8,914 nt of DNA. Origin: an uncultured Desulfarculaceae bacterium. Lineage in GTDB: Bacteria; Desulfobacterota; Desulfarculia; Desulfarculales; Desulfarculaceae. This document shows positions 6,834-8,914 of this stretch, in pieces. How positions within the stretch are numbered: position 1 is the stretch's first letter; each line of letters starts with the position of its first letter. The stretch spans positions 1-8,914 of the forward strand of contig CALERA010000149.1 in the NCBI GenBank assembly GCA_937908275.1, written 5' to 3'. Below the pieces are notes generated by a model, which worked only from the letters and a program-made list of their open reading frames with translations, was not told the origin of the DNA and did not search any database. The position numbers and the translations under genes are program-made.

Positions 6834-7101
6834 GCGCCATTCCATGCGCCCTTGTGCGGGGAAATGGCCCGCGCGGCCCCGGGACCCGATTCCAGGTGGT
6901 CGGACCTATCTCCTGGCTGATTCGTTCTTTTTTTCTCAAACAAGCATAACTAAATAATCGCAGCGGGTTGTATGGCGCGCATTCCCTGGGGGCTCTGGTT
7001 TGTGAAGATGCCCCTTGACGCAGGTCGGGATGCTGGGTAATGGATGAAACACCACTAGCACTCATTGCACAACAGGCACAATTTCCTCCTGGCGGTGGGG
7101 A
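6834..7101. other. Intergenic region between the transporter unit and the hydrogenase unit
   Basis: The stretch from livF to the next gene is about 327 nt. After the terminator it holds GC-rich sequence to about 6915, then an AT-rich patch (6916-6958) with a T7 run and TAAATAAT (6951-6958), which is the kind of region where a promoter would lie. I could not assign a convincing -35/-10 pair to the patch. A weaker promoter candidate and a small ORF lie near the right-hand gene and are listed separately. No RNA gene or insertion element was recognised. Confidence 0.5.
7015..7043 (+). promoter_or_regulatory. Weak candidate promoter upstream of the hydrogenase maturation protease
   Basis: TTGACG (7015-7020) matches the -35 consensus at five of six positions and is followed after 17 nt by TAATGG (7038-7043), a poor -10. 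Transcription would begin near 7050. This would leave the small ORF at 7040 untranscribed at its start, so the two features exclude each other. Low confidence. Confidence 0.2.
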
Positions 7102-7105
7102 GTGA
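7040..7105 (+). other. Possible 21-codon leader ORF overlapping the maturation protease start
   Basis: ATG at 7040 opens a 21-residue frame (MDETPLALIAQQAQFPPGGG plus E) whose TGA stop (7103-7105) overlaps the GTG start of the next gene in the pattern GTGA. Such an overlap would allow ribosomes to re-initiate, which could make up for the weak Shine-Dalgarno of the GTG gene. Codon use (GCA, CAA, ATT) is unlike the GC-rich genes around it, and no strong ribosome site precedes it. It may be a chance frame. Confidence 0.25.
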
Positions 7106-7626
7106 TCAGCCAAATTTATGCAAAGCCCCTGCTGGTCTTCGGCTGCGGCAACACCCTGCTGGGCGACGATGGCTTCGGCCCGGCGGTGATCGCCCGCCTC
7201 CTGGCCGGGCCGCCCCTGCCGGCGGCGTGCGCGGTCCTGGACGTGGGCACCGCCAGCCGCGAGCTGCTCTTCGACCTCCTGCTGGCCCCGGTCAAGCCCC
7301 GCCTGTTGCTGGTCATCGACGCCGCCGATCCCCCGGACCTGGCCCCGGGCCAGCTCCGGGAGCTGCCCCTGGACGACATCGCCGCGCCCAAGGCCAACGA
7401 TTTCTCCCTGCACCAATTCCCCTCCCTGAACCTCCTGGCCGAGTTGGCCGATCTGGGGGGGGTGACGGTGCGGGTGCTGGCGGTCAAGGCCGGGGCCATC
7501 CCGGAGACGGTGCGGCCCGGTCTGAGCCCGGCGGTGGCGGCCGCGGTGCCCCGGGCGGCGGCCTGGGTGCGCCAGGCCCTGGACCAGGCCGCGGCCGTGC
7601 TGGAGACCCGCGCCGCGCGGGCCTGA
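7102..7626 (+). CDS. Hydrogenase maturation protease (HycI/HybD/FrcD-type)
   Basis: Encodes a 174-residue cytoplasmic endopeptidase of the family that trims the C-terminal tail from the large subunit of [NiFe]-hydrogenases after nickel insertion. The N-terminal signature LVFGCGNTLLGDDGFG covers residues 11-26. The nickel-sensing ligands of the family correspond to D23, D73 (in LVIDAADP) and H104 (in FSLHQ). The SLHQ-type motif resembles proteases of cytoplasmic, methyl-viologen- or F420-type hydrogenases. The GTG at 7102 is the only sensible start in frame, although GGGGA lies directly against it and GGCGG (7091-7095) is only a weak Shine-Dalgarno. No hydrogenase structural gene is in the window. 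The next gene, 49 nt downstream in the same direction, is an Fe-S protein of the HdrD/DsrK kind, so a hydrogenase/Hdr-type complex is probably encoded past the contig end. Confidence 0.9.
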   Translation: MISQIYAKPLLVFGCGNTLLGDDGFGPAVIARLLAGPPLPAACAVLDVGTASRELLFDLLLAPVKPRLLLVIDAADPPDLAPGQLRELPLDDIAAPKANDFSLHQFPSLNLLAELADLGGVTVRVLAVKAGAIPETVRPGLSPAVAAAVPRAAAWVRQALDQAAAVLETRAARA

Positions 7627-7641
7627 GGGGCTGTCAACCAT

Positions 7642-7662
7642 CCCGCCGACCCCGGCGGGTCG
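7642..7662. repeat. Two mutually exclusive small hairpins before the HTH/Fe-S gene
   Basis: CCCGCCG (7642-7648) pairs with CGGCGGG (7653-7659) over the loop ACCC. The overlapping CGACCC (7647-7652) can instead pair with GGGTCG (7657-7662) over the loop CGGC. Both end just before the Shine-Dalgarno region of the gene at 7676. They could be a weak attenuator or influence translation, or may be incidental in such GC-rich DNA. Confidence 0.35.
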
Positions 7663-7675
7663 AACGAGGTGAGGC

Positions 7676-8867
7676 ATGATCGTCATTGGCGTGGGGCACC
7701 TGGCGGACCACCTGGGCGTGCACCGCAACACCATCCGCAACTGGATTCGGGAAGGCAAGCTGCCGGCGCGCTCGGCCCCGGGCAAGGGCTACATGCTCAA
7801 GGAGGACGATTTCAACAAGGTCTGCCAGGAGTTCGGCCTGGACCCGGCCCGGCTCAAGGTCCGCCGCCTGCCCAGCCGCAGCCCCGGGGGCCTGGCCAGC
7901 GATTTCGCCGCGCCCGAGGTGCGCAGCATCGGCCCGCGCTCCACCCGCCTGCGCCCCAACCCGCAATGGGCCGACGCCTGCCTGACCTGCGGCTCCTGCG
8001 CCAGCGCCTGCCCCTTGAGCGGGGTGGACGGCCTGGACCCGCGCAAGGCCCTGCGCATGGTGACCCTGGGCCTGGAGGATGAGCTGATCGAGTCCCAATG
8101 GCCCTGGAAGTGCACCCTCTGCGGCAAGTGCGAGGACGCCTGCCCCATGAACCTGGAGCTGGTGGCCATGTTCCGCGCGGTGCGCGGCCTGCGCCCCCGG
8201 GACCAGGTGCCCGGCCCCCTGCACAAGGGGGTGCAGATGTGCCTGAACCGGGGCAACAACCTGGGCATCCCGCGCGAGGACTTCCTGTTCCTCCTGGAGG
8301 AGCTGGGCCAGGAGCTGGCCGCCGGGGAGTGCCCCGGCTTCACGGTGCCGGTGGACCGCCAGGGGGCCAACCTCCTGGTGACCGTCAACTCCAAGGAGCC
8401 CTTTGGCGAGCCGGACGACCTGAAGCACTGGTGGAAGATTTTCCACGCCGCCGGCGAATCCTGGACCGTGCCCAGCCAGGACTGGGAGGGGGTGAACTGG
8501 GGCCTGTTCACCGGCGACGACGAGGCCATGCGGACCCTGGTGGGCCGCGTCGTGGACAACATGCGCCGCCTGGACTGCAAGACCCTGCTCCTGCCCGAGT
8601 GCGGCCACGCCTACTACGCCACCCGCCTGGGCCTGCAAAAATGGTTCGCCCAGGAGGCCCAGGGCTTCGAGGTGCTCTCGATCTTCGACCTGCTGCTGCG
8701 CTACCTGCGGGAGGGCCGCATCCGGGTCGACCCGGGGGTTCACCGGCAACTGACCACCTATCACGATCCCTGCCACTACACCCGCAAGTCGCTGAAGGCC
8801 TTTGGCCAGAGCTACGCCGAGGAGGGCCGCTGGATCACCCGGCAGTGCTGCCCGGACTTCGTGGAGA
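7676..8867 (+). CDS. HTH domain fused to HdrD/DsrK-like 4Fe-4S oxidoreductase subunit (3' partial)
   Basis: The visible part is about 397 residues. Residues 5-54 look like a MerR/excisionase-type helix-turn-helix with a wing (HLADHLGVHRNTIRNWIREG at 8-27, then GKGYMLKEDDF). A basic, proline/serine-rich linker (60-96) follows. Next come two [4Fe-4S] motifs, C102-x2-C105-x2-C108-x3-C112-P and C146-x2-C149-x2-C152-x3-C156-P. The C-terminal part resembles the CCG region of HdrD and DsrK: PECGHAYYATR at 307-317 and TYHDPCHYTRK at 361-371, with C391/C392 close to the break. The final CCG motif expected in the family is missing because the contig ends. Such proteins pass electrons among Fe-S partners in the cytoplasm or at the membrane face. 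GAGG six nt before the ATG supports the start. The last residues read from this frame beyond 8867 come from adapter sequence. Domain family is clear; function of the fusion is unknown. Confidence 0.85.
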
Positions 8868-8914
8868 AGATCGGAAGAGCACACGTCTGAACTCCAGTCA
8901 CGGCTACATCTCGT
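8868..8914. other. Illumina TruSeq adapter sequence (assembly artefact)
   Basis: From 8868 the sequence is AGATCGGAAGAGC followed by the rest of the TruSeq indexed adapter to 8901. It continues with the six-base index GGCTAC (8902-8907) and the start of the flow-cell part, ATCTCGT (8908-8914). This is untrimmed library adapter, not genomic DNA. It creates a false C-terminal IGRAHV and stop codon on the plus strand and the well-known false MCSSDL start on the minus strand. The first A may be the ligation overhang, so genomic sequence ends at about 8867. Confidence 0.98.

Noticed and set aside
6893..6936. Second terminator: CCAGG...CCTGG stem followed by a T7 run
   Set aside because: The stem is only 5 bp with a long loop, and the T-run begins well away from its base. 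A strong terminator already lies at 6801-6833.
7000..7006. Rex-like redox operator half-site TTGTGAA
   Set aside because: No matching TTCACAA arm follows at the required distance; a single half-site is not enough.
7056..7069. Sigma-54-like promoter (TAGCAC ... TTGCA) before the hydrogenase protease
   Set aside because: Only three nt separate the two blocks instead of five, and the first G of the invariant GG is missing.
7634..8884. Long minus-strand open frame beginning MCSSDL opposite the Fe-S protein gene
   Set aside because: Its first residues are translated from the reverse complement of the Illumina adapter. The rest is antisense of a convincing Fe-S protein and lacks any recognisable motif.

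Overview
The window reads as one contig of a very GC-rich bacterium, with coding genes strongly biased to G or C at third codon positions. The gene content fits an anaerobe: a [NiFe]-hydrogenase maturation protease next to an HdrD/DsrK-like iron-sulfur protein, beside a branched-chain-type amino acid transporter. A member of the Desulfobacterota (deltaproteobacterial sulfate reducers or syntrophs) is my best guess, but no phylogenetic marker is present. The last 47 bases (8868-8914) are not genomic: they match the Illumina TruSeq adapter with a six-base index, so the true sequence stops at about 8867.

Layout. (1) 1-144: no gene; an 18-bp perfect hairpin (84-123) lies just downstream of pxpA. 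(2) 145-918, minus strand: pxpA (5-oxoprolinase subunit A, LamB/YcsF family). (3) 919-1183: divergent intergenic region with a near-consensus sigma-70 promoter facing right (1084-1112) and a weaker one facing left (948-975). (4) 1184-6774, plus strand: a DUF1445/YcsI (D-glutamate cyclase-type) protein, then a complete five-gene ABC importer of the hydrophobic amino acid family: periplasmic binding protein, LivH, LivM, LivG, LivF. The four transporter genes livH to livF overlap one another, and a canonical intrinsic terminator (6801-6833) closes the unit. A 36-nt near-perfect palindrome (3363-3398) separates the binding-protein gene from livH. (5) 6834-7101: intergenic region with an AT-rich patch and a small possible leader ORF. 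(6) 7102-8867, plus strand: hydrogenase maturation protease, then a gene encoding an N-terminal MerR/excisionase-like helix-turn-helix fused to an HdrD/DsrK-like Fe-S protein, cut off by the contig end.

How the genes may work together. PxpA and YcsI-type proteins are both linked to 5-oxoproline (pyroglutamate) and glutamate metabolism, and their genes share an operon in Bacillus subtilis. Here they are divergent, and the transporter follows the YcsI-type gene with a 46-nt gap and no visible terminator. This suggests that the importer may take up a related compound such as 5-oxoproline or glutamate rather than leucine; that is inference. PxpB and PxpC, the usual partners of PxpA, are absent from the window. 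The right-hand unit is probably the start of a hydrogenase/heterodisulfide-reductase-type redox operon that continues past the contig. The DNA-binding domain on its Fe-S protein is the most unusual item here.
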